From NCBI GenBank assembly GCA_910585075.1, contig CAJUED010000010.1, positions 23,697-87,696 of the forward strand: a stretch of DNA of 64,000 bases, read 5' to 3'. The notes below the pieces were generated by a model. The model worked only from the letters and a program-made list of their open reading frames with translations, had not been told where the DNA came from and made no database searches. Source of the stretch: an uncultured Lachnospiraceae bacterium (GTDB taxonomy: Bacteria; Bacillota; Clostridia; Lachnospirales; Lachnospiraceae). Every line of letters starts with the position of its first letter. Position 1 is the stretch's first letter. The translations under genes were made by a program, and so were the position numbers. Positions 17,806-25,916 of the stretch are shown here, piece by piece.

Positions 17806-18441
17806 ATGAAGGACCTTAATATGGATCAGTTATCCAATCAATATTTAGATGTGTTAAAGGAATTAGGCAATATAGGGGCAGGAAATGCAACCACAGCCCT
17901 GGCACAATTGATTAACTGCAAAGTGGATATGGCCGTACCCCAGGTTAAGATGCTTGACTTTCAGGATCTGGGAGATGTAGTAGGCGGGGATGAAGAAATC
18001 ATGGTCGGGATATATCTTCAGGTTTCGGGGGATATAGAAGGCAGTATGATGTTTATCCTTCCTCAAAAGGCCGCCGCCCATCTGGTCAATAAACTGATGT
18101 GCGGTATGCTGGGTATTGAGGAGGAAGTAAAGGAAGAATACGAGTTTGGGGAGATGGAGTGCTCTGCAATCAAGGAGGTCGGAAATATTATAACCGGTGC
18201 GTACTTAAATGCGCTGTCCGGGCTCACCAACCTTCAGATTACGCCATCAATACCACAGCTTGGCATTGATATGGCGGGAGCCCTGCTTGGAGTCCCGGCG
18301 GTTGAGTTTGGCATTTTAGGGGATAAAATCCTGTTGATTGAAACGCAATTTTCAGATGATATAGAATTAGACGGTTATTTTATTATGATTCCGGAAATGG
18401 AGTCCTACGAAAAGATTTTAAAATCACTTGGTGTAATGTAG
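17806..18441 (+). CDS. cheC: CheY-P phosphatase CheC
   Basis: 211 residues. Two copies of the CheC active-site pattern are present: ELGNIGAGNATTAL near residues 19-32 and EVGNIITGAYLNAL near 125-138, each with the ExxN pair. CheC removes phosphate from CheY-P and is stimulated by CheD, encoded next. ATG 17806 follows AGGAGGG by five bases. An in-frame ATG-less extension to 17764 is unlikely. Confidence 0.95.
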   Translation: MKDLNMDQLSNQYLDVLKELGNIGAGNATTALAQLINCKVDMAVPQVKMLDFQDLGDVVGGDEEIMVGIYLQVSGDIEGSMMFILPQKAAAHLVNKLMCGMLGIEEEVKEEYEFGEMECSAIKEVGNIITGAYLNALSGLTNLQITPSIPQLGIDMAGALLGVPAVEFGILGDKILLIETQFSDDIELDGYFIMIPEMESYEKILKSLGVM

Positions 18442-18475
18442 GCTTCGGCGGAAAAAGGCGGGAGACGGTAAGAAC

Positions 18476-18961
18476 ATGGGTGTTATTATAAAAGTGGGAA
18501 TGGCGGATTTAAAAACATGCAAAGGTGAAGATGGAGTAACTACATTAGGGCTGGGTTCTTGTGTAGGGATTGCAATAAGGGACCCTGCAAATGGAATTGG
18601 AGGCCTGGCTCATATAATGTTACCCGACAGCACAGAAATCAGAAATAATACAAACAGACCGAAATTTGCAGATACAGGAATAGAAGATTTAGTAAATGAG
18701 ATAGTACGTTTAGGAGGAAATCGAAGCAGGCTTGTAGCCAAAATTGCCGGTGGTGCACAGATGTTTGCTTTCGGCGGAAAAAATGACAGTATACGTGTTG
18801 GAGAGCGCAACGTTCTTGCCAGTAAGAAAAAACTCAGTGCCATGAGGATTCCTATCCTTGCGGAGGATACGGGAAAAACATACGGCAGAACAGTTGTTTT
18901 TTATCCCAAAACAGGGGATTTCCACATACGTTCCGTGGGTATGCCGGAAAAAATACTGTAA
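18476..18961 (+). CDS. cheD: Chemoreceptor glutamine deamidase CheD
   Basis: 161 residues. The catalytic Cys is in GLGSCVGI and the His in GGLAHIMLPDS; the IAGGAQMF segment is also conserved. CheD deamidates receptor glutamines and binds CheC. Order cheC-cheD is the Gram-positive norm. Confidence 0.96.
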   Translation: MGVIIKVGMADLKTCKGEDGVTTLGLGSCVGIAIRDPANGIGGLAHIMLPDSTEIRNNTNRPKFADTGIEDLVNEIVRLGGNRSRLVAKIAGGAQMFAFGGKNDSIRVGERNVLASKKKLSAMRIPILAEDTGKTYGRTVVFYPKTGDFHIRSVGMPEKIL

Positions 18962-18996
18962 AAACGACAGAGCTGTTTTCGCTGTGGAGGATTTCA

Positions 18997-19299
18997 ATGA
19001 AAAAGAATAAGTTATTTGCACCATTTTTGATGCTTTTTGCAGGGGCGGTTGTCAGCTTGATGATGTATTTTTTCCATTACAGTACAGGAGAGATGCTTCC
19101 AATCCTATTGATTGTACTTGTGGTTTTTTATATGGCGGGCAGTTTTATTCAAATGAAAGTGAATGCCTTTGTCAGACAGATTGACGAGGAGCAGGCGGCA
19201 AGGGAAGCGGAAGAAGCCAAGAAGGCGGAAGAAGAAGCATTGGAAAATGTGGAGGCAGCACAGGAAACAGAAAATTCAGAAGTCAGTGGGGAAAATTAA
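18997..19299 (+). CDS. Small membrane protein in the che operon
   Basis: 100 residues, not recognised as a named family. Two membrane helices (about 7-26 and 33-51) are followed by a charged, Ala/Glu-rich tail (about 65-95) likely to be helical. AGGATTT precedes the ATG weakly. It lies between cheD and fliA; similar short two-helix proteins occur at this site in related Clostridia, from general knowledge. Any role in motility is only inferred from position. Confidence 0.7.
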   Translation: MKKNKLFAPFLMLFAGAVVSLMMYFFHYSTGEMLPILLIVLVVFYMAGSFIQMKVNAFVRQIDEEQAAREAEEAKKAEEEALENVEAAQETENSEVSGEN

Positions 19300-19334
19300 T
19301 TGTGGGTTTTTGACTTTAGGTGATGGAGGCAGCA

Positions 19335-20099
19335 ATGGACGAAGCGGGAAAAAATAAGCTTTGGGAAAGTTATGAAAAAACGAAATCGCCTGAAATCAGG
19401 GAGAAGCTTATCTTGGAATATGCGCCCCTTGTAAAACTTGTGGCAGGGCGGCTGAGCATGTATCTGGGATATAATGTGGAGTATGAGGACCTTGTAAGTT
19501 ATGGCATTTTCGGGTTGATTGATGCGATTGATAAATTTGACAGCATGAAGGCGGTCAAATTTGAAACTTATGCCAGTCTGCGTATCCGTGGCTCGATTCT
19601 TGACCAGATTAGAAAAATGGACTGGATACCAAGGACCATCAGGCAGAAGCAAAAGAAAATAGATACTGCTGTGAAGGAAATTGAGGCGGCTACGGGACGG
19701 ACGGCAACGGATGAAGAAATTGCCGCCAGCCTTGGCATTTCAGAGGATGATTATACAGCCTGGCAGTCGCAGATGAAAATCACCGGGGTGGTTTCTTTAA
19801 ACGAATTTATGGAGTCCGGGGCGGAGATACCGGCGCAGCAGACCCAGCAGCGGCGTTTTGACAGTCCCGAGGAGGTCATAGAAAAGGAAGAACTGAAAAA
19901 GATTTTACAGCAGGCCCTTGAACTTCTGACGGAAAAGGAGAAGAAAGTTATTTTGCTGTATTATTATGAGGATTTGACCCTTAAGGAAATAAGCAATGTG
20001 CTGGAGGTATCGGAATCAAGAATATCCCAGCTTCATACAAGGGCCCTCCAAAAAATGAAATCAAAGATGGGAAATTATATGGGGATATTTTCGGTGTAG
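19335..20099 (+). CDS. fliA: Flagellar sigma factor FliA (SigD, sigma-28)
   Basis: 254 residues. Region 2 contains YAPLVKLVAGRLSMYLG and YEDLVSYGIFGLIDAIDKFD, region 3 SLNEFMESG, and region 4 a helix-turn-helix (LTLKEISNVLEVSESRISQLHTRA). It directs polymerase to late flagellar and chemotaxis promoters. ATG 19335 follows GGAGG (19325-19329) by five bases and is preferred over the upstream GTG/ATG codons. No sigma-28 promoter was recognised inside this window. Confidence 0.96.
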   Translation: MDEAGKNKLWESYEKTKSPEIREKLILEYAPLVKLVAGRLSMYLGYNVEYEDLVSYGIFGLIDAIDKFDSMKAVKFETYASLRIRGSILDQIRKMDWIPRTIRQKQKKIDTAVKEIEAATGRTATDEEIAASLGISEDDYTAWQSQMKITGVVSLNEFMESGAEIPAQQTQQRRFDSPEEVIEKEELKKILQQALELLTEKEKKVILLYYYEDLTLKEISNVLEVSESRISQLHTRALQKMKSKMGNYMGIFSV

Positions 20100-20156
20100 C
20101 TTTTATATCTATCATTTGATGGGAATAAAAATCCGTCGGAAGGGGGATGGTATTTT

Positions 20157-20474
20157 ATGACAATCAGTCGGATGGAGCTTCAGGGCCAGGTAACACGGGC
20201 GCAGGATTTTACCACAATCAAGCATAATGAAGACAATAAGGTGACGGTGGACCAGTCAAACTTCCAACAGCAGTTTGACAGGACAGTGGAAAACAAGGTA
20301 CGCCAGGTACGCCAGGGAGACCGGGCGGAGAGCAGTGAAAAGCGCTATGATGCCAAGGACGAGGGTAATGGAAAATACACCGGCGATGGTGGCAGAAAGC
20401 GCAAAAAGGAAGAAAAAGAAGCGGATGGGAAAGTGGTCTTTAAGGGATATCGTGGTTTTGACATGAAAGCGTAA
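20157..20474 (+). CDS. Small charged flagellar-operon protein
   Basis: 105 residues, highly hydrophilic, rich in Lys, Glu, Asp and Gly, with no membrane segment. The N-terminal third (MELQGQVTRAQDF) looks ordered; the rest is probably disordered. AAGGGGGATGG precedes the ATG. The family is not recognised. Its place between fliA and the SwrB-like gene suggests a motility-linked role, by context only. Confidence 0.65.
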   Translation: MTISRMELQGQVTRAQDFTTIKHNEDNKVTVDQSNFQQQFDRTVENKVRQVRQGDRAESSEKRYDAKDEGNGKYTGDGGRKRKKEEKEADGKVVFKGYRGFDMKA

Positions 20475-20557
20475 GAGACTTCGAAGGACCAAAAGCGAAT
20501 TATAATACGGATTTTGCCGGGCCCAGGCTTACGGCGTCGGCAGTATGGAGCAGAAAT

Positions 20558-21580
20558 ATGGGAGTAATGGAGATAGTTCTTATTTTGCTTGGAGTCGCGG
20601 TTTTTGTAGCAAGTTTTTTGATTCCGGCAGGGAAAAAAGAAGATACGGAATACAACATGGGCTTAAGTGAGGACGCTGTCAGGGAGATGGTGCAAAAAGA
20701 AGCCGGAAACGTGAAATCCACGGTCAGCGATATGGTGGATGAGACGATTACCTATGCCATTGAGAAGTCGGAGCGCGCCATGGAGCGGCTTACAAATGAG
20801 AAGATTATGGCGGTCAATGAGTATTCCGACACGGTGCTTGAGGAAATCAATAAAAATCATAAGGAGGTTGTATTCCTCTATGATATGTTAAATGACAAGC
20901 ACGAGAGTCTTACCGCAACGGTGGGAGAGGCAATCAAAAAAGAAAGTGAAATCAAGCAGACTTTAACAGATGCCGAGGTTACCGCAAAGGAAGCGGAAAC
21001 CAAGGCAAATGCAATACAGAGCGCCTTGGGGAAGGCGGTGGAGAACACCATGAAAGCCATTGAGGCTGCAGCTTCCGTGGACAGGGACAGGGCGGCAGCT
21101 AAGGAAGCCGTGCCGGAAGTAAAACAGGAGCCGGCGGCTGTGGAAGATACGGCAAATGGTTTCAAACCCATCAGCGCAAAGAGTCTTGAGGTGATTCATG
21201 AGTCTGACGTGAGTGTGCAGTCAGTTCCCGAGCAGTCAGCAGTTGCACCTTCGGAAGAAAAGAAGGAGGCAAAGACGTCTGCCAAAGGAACCGGCAGAGG
21301 CAGAAAAAAATCCAAAACTTCAAAAACAGCTTTGAAGGATATCCTGCCGGAGGTGGTGCTTCCGGAAGAAGTGACGGCACAGATATCGGTTGAGGAACCG
21401 GCAGCGGAAGCTACAGCCGGGGAAGCTGCTCCGGTCGAAGAAAGCGATGATACGAGAAATAGCAATGAAAAAATATTAGAACTTCACGAAGCAGGAAAAT
21501 CTAATGTGACAATTGCCAAGGAACTTGGTCTCGGCGTGGGAGAAGTGAAACTGGTGATTGATTTGTATGAAGGAAATTAA
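20558..21580 (+). CDS. SwrB-like membrane/coiled-coil/HTH protein (DUF6115-type)
   Basis: 340 residues. An N-terminal membrane helix (about 3-22) is followed by a long predicted coiled coil (about 35-165), a low-complexity Ala/Glu/Lys region (about 170-300) and a C-terminal segment EKILELHEAGKSNVTIAKEL that looks like a small helix-turn-helix. B. subtilis SwrB has the same layout and the same position just after sigD and before rpsB; it promotes export gate assembly. This protein is about twice as long, because of the central linker. Naming it SwrB is inference from architecture and synteny. Confidence 0.65.
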   Translation: MGVMEIVLILLGVAVFVASFLIPAGKKEDTEYNMGLSEDAVREMVQKEAGNVKSTVSDMVDETITYAIEKSERAMERLTNEKIMAVNEYSDTVLEEINKNHKEVVFLYDMLNDKHESLTATVGEAIKKESEIKQTLTDAEVTAKEAETKANAIQSALGKAVENTMKAIEAAASVDRDRAAAKEAVPEVKQEPAAVEDTANGFKPISAKSLEVIHESDVSVQSVPEQSAVAPSEEKKEAKTSAKGTGRGRKKSKTSKTALKDILPEVVLPEEVTAQISVEEPAAEATAGEAAPVEESDDTRNSNEKILELHEAGKSNVTIAKELGLGVGEVKLVIDLYEGN

Positions 21581-21595
21581 GGAACGCTGATAGAT

Positions 21596-22501
21596 ATGAT
21601 GAATTTAAAATATTATCTGAGAGGCCTTGGAGTAGGCATTATTGTGACAGCGCTGATCATGGGCATTGCCCTCGGCGGGAAAAAACAGACTCTCAGCGAT
21701 GACGAGATAAGAGAAAGAGCAAAGGAACTGGGCATGGTGGAGGAGAGCGCTGTGCTTTCCGACACGGTTGCCGGTCAGTCCGCAAGTGCTGCAAGCGGAC
21801 CAGGAACGGAAGAAGACGGGGCCGGGGCGGTTGATACCCCGGCTCCCCTTGATAAGGCGCCTGATTCTTCCGAGGAAGAAGACGCCGATAACGCAGGCAA
21901 GGAGGAAGAACCCTCCCCATCGGATGAAAATCAGGGAGTGGAATCTCCTTCTAAGGATGATACGGCCAAATCGGATAGTGGCGAGCAGGTGAAGGAAAAA
22001 GAGACGCCTGCTTCAGCGCAGAAGACACCTGCTTCGGCAGAGAAGAAGACGCCTGTTCCTTCGGAAAAAAAGACCCCTGAACGGTCCCCGTCAGATGCGA
22101 TAACACAGGCAAAGGCGGATACACCGGCGCCCTCGGCGTCAGTAGCACCTCAATCGGAGCGTGAGGAGGATGCCGGAGCGGAAGAAGCTGACACGCCGGC
22201 AGAACCGGCAACTGAAGGTACTACGCAGACATCCACGCCGGAGAGTGAGGATGAGCCGGCAGAGGGGACGCAGACGAATGGAACCTTATCCTCCCCGGGA
22301 AGTATTCAGATTAACAGCGGGGAAGGCTCCTATACGGTGAGCGTGAGACTGCAGGAAGCGGGCATTATCAGTTCAGCCTCTGAGTTTGACAGATTTTTGT
22401 GTCAGAATGGGTATGACAGGAAAATCCGCACCGGGAATTTTGAGATACCGGCTGGAGCGGATGTGGAGAAAATTGCACAGATTATTACAAGAACAAATTA
22501 G
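21596..22501 (+). CDS. MltG/YceG-like N-terminal domain membrane protein
   Basis: 301 residues. A membrane helix (about 9-28) is followed by about 190 residues of Pro/Ala/Ser/Glu/Lys low complexity (about 50-240) and a C-terminal ordered segment of about 65 residues that resembles the LysM-like region of MltG (VSVRLQEAGIISSASEFDRFL then GNFEIPAGADVEKIAQII). The lytic transglycosylase catalytic domain is absent, so it may bind peptidoglycan but should not cut it. It is the last gene of the fla/che run. ATG 21596 or 21599 are both possible. Confidence 0.65.
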   Translation: MMNLKYYLRGLGVGIIVTALIMGIALGGKKQTLSDDEIRERAKELGMVEESAVLSDTVAGQSASAASGPGTEEDGAGAVDTPAPLDKAPDSSEEEDADNAGKEEEPSPSDENQGVESPSKDDTAKSDSGEQVKEKETPASAQKTPASAEKKTPVPSEKKTPERSPSDAITQAKADTPAPSASVAPQSEREEDAGAEEADTPAEPATEGTTQTSTPESEDEPAEGTQTNGTLSSPGSIQINSGEGSYTVSVRLQEAGIISSASEFDRFLCQNGYDRKIRTGNFEIPAGADVEKIAQIITRTN

Positions 22502-22502
22502 A

Positions 22503-22538
22503 GAGCCGTTGTCCTTTTTGTGGGTGGCGGCTTTTCTT
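22503..22538 (+). terminator. Probable terminator of the fla/che operon
   Basis: AGCCG (22504-22508) pairs with CGGCT (22528-22532), followed by TTTTCTT. The stem is short, but it lies directly after the last gene of the run. Confidence 0.5.
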
Positions 22539-22636
22539 ATATATAATAGTTCAGTGTATGCCATTTGCAAAACGTGCTTACAACGCTTTTCGCTGCTTTG
22601 CAGTTATCCGAAATTGAATAGGTCTCAATAACGGGG

Positions 22637-22665
22637 TTGACCATGGGTCGGGTAAGTGTTATAGT
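22637..22665 (+). promoter_or_regulatory. Sigma-A type promoter for the SCP2 gene
   Basis: TTGACC (22637-22642) and TATAGT (22660-22665) are separated by exactly 17 bases, 45 bases upstream of the next start codon. Confidence 0.65.
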
Positions 22666-22709
22666 GGATATATAGTAAATTCGACTGACGGTCGAGAAGG
22701 AGGCTGCCC

Positions 22710-23030
22710 ATGAAATTTGAAGAACTTTTTGAGATGGTAAAAGAGAAATTTACGCAGTTGGATGTGAGCGTTATGAAGGAGCATCTGGCTTATCAATTTA
22801 ATATTGAAGGGGATGCTGAAGGAATTTTTTATGTGGAGCTGAAGGATGGTAAGTTGGGTGTGGAGCCTTATGAGTATCATGACAGAGATACCTTATTTAC
22901 ATGTAAGGCGGAGACACTGCAGAGAATAGCGGAAGGACATTTAGACCCCATAAAGGCTGTCAGCCTGCAGCTGCTTAAGGTGGAAGGGGACATCGGAAAG
23001 GCATTGAAGTTTAAGGATTTGTTAAAATAA
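22710..23030 (+). CDS. SCP2 sterol-binding domain protein
   Basis: 106 residues, a single SCP2-like lipid-binding domain. Typical features are YQFNIEGDAEGIFYVELKDGKLGVEPYE, with DTLFTCKAETLQRIAEGHLDPIKAV and the C-terminal KVEGDIGKALKF. In Clostridia such proteins are usually of unknown role, perhaps binding fatty acyl groups. GAAGGAGG precedes the ATG. It has its own promoter and terminator, so it is monocistronic. Confidence 0.88.
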   Translation: MKFEELFEMVKEKFTQLDVSVMKEHLAYQFNIEGDAEGIFYVELKDGKLGVEPYEYHDRDTLFTCKAETLQRIAEGHLDPIKAVSLQLLKVEGDIGKALKFKDLLK

Positions 23031-23050
23031 TTATGAATTAGTAACAGATG

Positions 23051-23101
23051 AAAAAAGGAAGCACAGGACAATAAAAATTTGTCCGCGGGCTTCCTTTTTT
23101 T
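23051..23101. terminator. Bidirectional terminator
   Basis: GGAAGC (23057-23062) with GCTTCC (23089-23094), and GGACAA (23066-23071) with TTGTCC (23079-23084), form a two-part stem. It has AAAAAA on the left and TTTTTTT on the right, so it can stop transcription from both the SCP2 gene and the opposing ClC gene. Confidence 0.8.
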
Positions 23102-23106
23102 GATGG

Positions 23107-23213
23107 CAATAAGCTACCAAGCTTCACGGCAGCGTTTGTTACAATAAGCTGCCAAAGCTTTATGGCAGCGTTTGTTACAATAAGCTACCAAAGCTTTATG
23201 GTAGCGTTTGTTA
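23107..23213 (+). repeat. Three tandem 35-36 bp repeats (AATAAGCT family, array A)
   Basis: Units at 23107-23141, 23142-23177 and 23178-23213 each read CAATAAGCT(A/G)CC...(G)GC/TAGCGTTTGTTA. Unit 2 has GCTGCC/GGCAGC and unit 3 GCTACC/GGTAGC, so the internal hairpin is kept by paired changes. The final TTA of unit 3 is the stop codon, on the other strand, of the ClC gene. Other members are at 35671, 36735, 39212 and 49402. Confidence 0.85.
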
Positions 23214-24485
23214 TTCCGCTTTCTTGTTGATGTAATTGGCTTTGTATTTGGAGTACATGATTTTCTGGCTGTGATAAAGTCCATAATAGCCGGAGAGCAT
23301 GTAACTGAATGCAACCGTCAGAAGAAAGTAAGGCATTCCCTGATAACCGAACAGCTCAAAGCTGATAAGCAATGAGGAAATAGGGCAGTTGGTTACGCCG
23401 CAGAAGACGGCGGTCATGCCCACAGCGGTACAAAGCTGCACAGGCGAACCGGTAAGGACGGCAAAGAGACATCCAAAGGAGGCGCCGATACAGAAGGAGG
23501 GAACGATTTCACCGCCCTTATAACCGGCACCGATGGTGGCGGCGGTGAACAGCATCTTGAGGAGAAACATTTGCGGCAGCACCTGGCCTTCCATGCAAGG
23601 CTCGATCAGTGCGATGCCTGAGCCGTTGTAGCGCTGGTCCCCCACAAGAAGGGTCAGAACAATGATAAAACAGCCTCCCGCAAAGATTCTAATATAAGGG
23701 TTTGAGAAAAATTTCTGGTAAAGATGTTCGGCCTGGTGGAGCATGATGCAGAACAGAACGCTTACCAGTGCGCACAGTGCCGATAAGACGGAGACCGTGA
23801 CTGCGGAACCAATTGTAAAGGCAGGAACGCCGTCCAGTAAAAAAAGCTCCGCCTCAGCGCCAAAATAAGAAGCAATGGCGTTGGCAATCAGAGAGGCAAT
23901 GACACAGGGAACCAGCGCGGCGTAATGCATGATGCCAACGCTGACCACCTCCATGGAAAAAATCGCCGCAGCCATGGGGGTTCCGAACAGGGCGGAAAAG
24001 GCGGCGCTCATGCCGCACATGGTCATGATGTGTTTGTCCTTCTCATCAAAATGAAAGAGCTTCCCGATTTCATTTCCAAGGCTGCCGCCCAATTGCAGTG
24101 CGGCTCCCTCACGTCCGGCGGAGCCTCCCAGCAGATGGGTGATAAGGGTGGAAACAAAAATAAGGGGCGCCATACGCATGGGCAGTCTGTCCCCCGAATG
24201 AATGGAGGAGAGCACCAGATTGGTTCCGGAATCCTTTTCATCATGGAGCAGGTGATAGGCGCCTACAATGAGAAGGCCGCCAAAGGGAAGTAGAAAAATA
24301 AGCCAGGAGTTTGCAACCCGCAGGCCTGTGACCTTATCCATACAGAAGTAGAAAAGGGTTCCCACGATTCCCACGGCGATTCCCGAGAGGATAGAAAAGA
24401 TAATCCATTTTATGGAGCGTCTCACACGCTGTAAATTATGCAGAAGTTTGTGCTTTAATTGTTCATTTGTCATAGTAATAAACAT
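23211..24485 (-). CDS. ClC-family anion channel/transporter
   Basis: 424 residues with about ten membrane helices. The GGSAGREGAALQLGGSLGN segment is the ClC motif with the gating Glu (GREG), and PMAAAIFSMEV and the GYKGGEIVPSFCIGASFG segment are also family features. The usual GSGIP stretch is replaced by DSGTNLV and the Pro of GREGP by Ala, so ion choice may differ from chloride; fluoride-type ClC proteins show comparable changes. The start is ATG 24485; ATG 24473 is possible. The gene's stop overlaps repeat array A. It is downstream of asnA on the same strand. Confidence 0.87.
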   Translation of the reverse strand: MFITMTNEQLKHKLLHNLQRVRRSIKWIIFSILSGIAVGIVGTLFYFCMDKVTGLRVANSWLIFLLPFGGLLIVGAYHLLHDEKDSGTNLVLSSIHSGDRLPMRMAPLIFVSTLITHLLGGSAGREGAALQLGGSLGNEIGKLFHFDEKDKHIMTMCGMSAAFSALFGTPMAAAIFSMEVVSVGIMHYAALVPCVIASLIANAIASYFGAEAELFLLDGVPAFTIGSAVTVSVLSALCALVSVLFCIMLHQAEHLYQKFFSNPYIRIFAGGCFIIVLTLLVGDQRYNGSGIALIEPCMEGQVLPQMFLLKMLFTAATIGAGYKGGEIVPSFCIGASFGCLFAVLTGSPVQLCTAVGMTAVFCGVTNCPISSLLISFELFGYQGMPYFLLTVAFSYMLSGYYGLYHSQKIMYSKYKANYINKKAE

Positions 24486-24531
24486 GCTCCTTCCATAACC
24501 CGCAAACTTTGGGCCGCAGGCACAAATTTGC

Positions 24532-24555
24532 CTGTGAAAAATTTATTTTTCACAG
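24532..24555 (-). other. Perfect 10-bp hairpin between asnA and the ClC gene
   Basis: CTGTGAAAAA (24532-24541) and TTTTTCACAG (24546-24555) form a perfect stem with a 4-base loop, in the 148-base gap. It might end part of the asnA transcript, although the U stretch is inside the stem and not after it. Confidence 0.45.
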
Positions 24556-24633
24556 TATGATACCTGTGTTTTTACCGGCAACCGTAAAGAATCTGATGAA
24601 AAGTTAAAAGTTCATGCAGGATGCCGGACAAAA

Positions 24634-25644
24634 TTATAAAATGGCAACTCCTTTTTTGGTCAGTTCCTCCATGGCGGGTGCGGGCCAGAGGGAGGACTGC
24701 ACCTCACCGATGTGGGCCTTTCGCAGGAAGAACATACAGATTCTGGACTGGCCGATACCGCCGCCGATTGTAAAGGGCAGTTCATCGTTTAATATGGCTT
24801 CCTGGAAGGGAAGTTTGGCCCGCTCAGGGCATCCTGCCTTCTCCAGCTGGCTTTTCAGGGAATCGGCGTCCACCCGGATGCCCATGGAGGAGAGCTCTAA
24901 GGCAATGTCAAGGACGGGATAGTAAACCAGAATATCCGCGTTCAGGGCCCAGTCGTCATAGTCCGGGGCACGGCCGTCATGGGGAATGCCTGAGGCGAGC
25001 AAATCTCCTATCTGCATGAGACATACGGCCCCTTTTTCCTTTGTAATATGGTATTCCCGCTCCTTGGGCGTGCAGTCGGGATAGAGGTCCTCAAGCTCCT
25101 GGGTGGTGATAAAAAAGATGTCCTCCGGCAAAATTTCCGTTATGTAGTCATAGCGGATGGACATATACTTTTCAGTTTTCCGCAAAACTTTGTATACATT
25201 TCGAACGGTGGACTTTAAAGTATCCACACAGCGCTGGTCCCGGGAGATTATTTTTTCCCAGTCCCACTGGTCCACGTAAATGGAATGTATGTTATCCGTC
25301 TCCTCATCCCGGCGGATGGCGCTCATGTCCGTGTACAGACCTTCGCCCAGCTGAAAACCATATTTTTTCAGGGCATAGCGTTTCCATTTGGCCAGGGAAT
25401 GAACAATTTCCGCCGGGGCGTCTCCCTGTTCCTTAATGCCAAAGGAAACCGGGCGCTCCACACCGTTTAAGTTGTCATTAAGACCTGAGGCCGGGTCCAC
25501 AAATAAAGGAGCGGACACCCGCAAAAGATTTAAACGTTCCGACAAAAGATTCTGAAAAAAATCCTTCACGGTTTTGATTGCAATCTGTGTTTCGTGAAGA
25601 TTAAGTGCTGACTGGTAATCATCAGGAATAATTGATTGTTTCAT
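24634..25644 (-). CDS. asnA: Aspartate-ammonia ligase AsnA
   Basis: 336 residues, family length. AsnA makes asparagine from aspartate, ammonia and ATP and is related to class II aminoacyl-tRNA synthetases. Clear signatures: NLLRVSAPLFVDPASGLNDNLNG, LAKWKRYAL, LYTDMSAIRRDE, SIYVDQWDWEK and the C-terminal GGGIGQSRI. The ATG at 25644 follows AAAGGAT. A divergent promoter pair lies between it and rpsB. Confidence 0.97.
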   Translation of the reverse strand: MKQSIIPDDYQSALNLHETQIAIKTVKDFFQNLLSERLNLLRVSAPLFVDPASGLNDNLNGVERPVSFGIKEQGDAPAEIVHSLAKWKRYALKKYGFQLGEGLYTDMSAIRRDEETDNIHSIYVDQWDWEKIISRDQRCVDTLKSTVRNVYKVLRKTEKYMSIRYDYITEILPEDIFFITTQELEDLYPDCTPKEREYHITKEKGAVCLMQIGDLLASGIPHDGRAPDYDDWALNADILVYYPVLDIALELSSMGIRVDADSLKSQLEKAGCPERAKLPFQEAILNDELPFTIGGGIGQSRICMFFLRKAHIGEVQSSLWPAPAMEELTKKGVAIL

Positions 25645-25701
25645 GGGTTTTATCCTTTCTTTTAATCTAAAACCGGCGTAAAGGACGCCGTATCATTACC
25701 T

Positions 25702-25729
25702 ATTATAATGAATATGCACCTTTTCGCAA
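25702..25729 (-). promoter_or_regulatory. Promoter for asnA
   Basis: On the - strand TTGCGA (25729-25724) and TATAAT (25707-25702) are 16 bases apart, about 57 bases before the asnA ATG. Confidence 0.6.
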
Positions 25730-25756
25730 GTTCAAAATAAAAAATAATTAAATTTC

Positions 25757-25785
25757 TTGCAGGTGAAATACATTTATGCTATAAT
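25757..25785 (+). promoter_or_regulatory. Promoter for rpsB
   Basis: TTGCAG (25757-25762) and a perfect TATAAT (25780-25785) are 17 bases apart. It gives a leader of about 125 bases before rpsB. Confidence 0.75.
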
Positions 25786-25916
25786 TTCACGGTGTGACAA
25801 TAAAACACGCACATTTATTGAATGCTGGTGCTTCCGGCCGGGACGTTATCGGAAATCAGGCAGGAGGTTGCAGGAGAGAAGAATGTGCGGAGGAAAAACC
25901 AAATGGAGGTAGAGAA

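Noticed and set aside
24486..24530. Third copy of the dxr/rseP leader before the ClC gene
   Set aside because: AAATTTGTGCCTGCGG recalls the leader's 5' half, but the partner arms for both stems are missing.
24486..24633. Fluoride riboswitch before the ClC gene
   Set aside because: The conserved GGNGAUGG and ACCGCC core elements are not present on the - strand.
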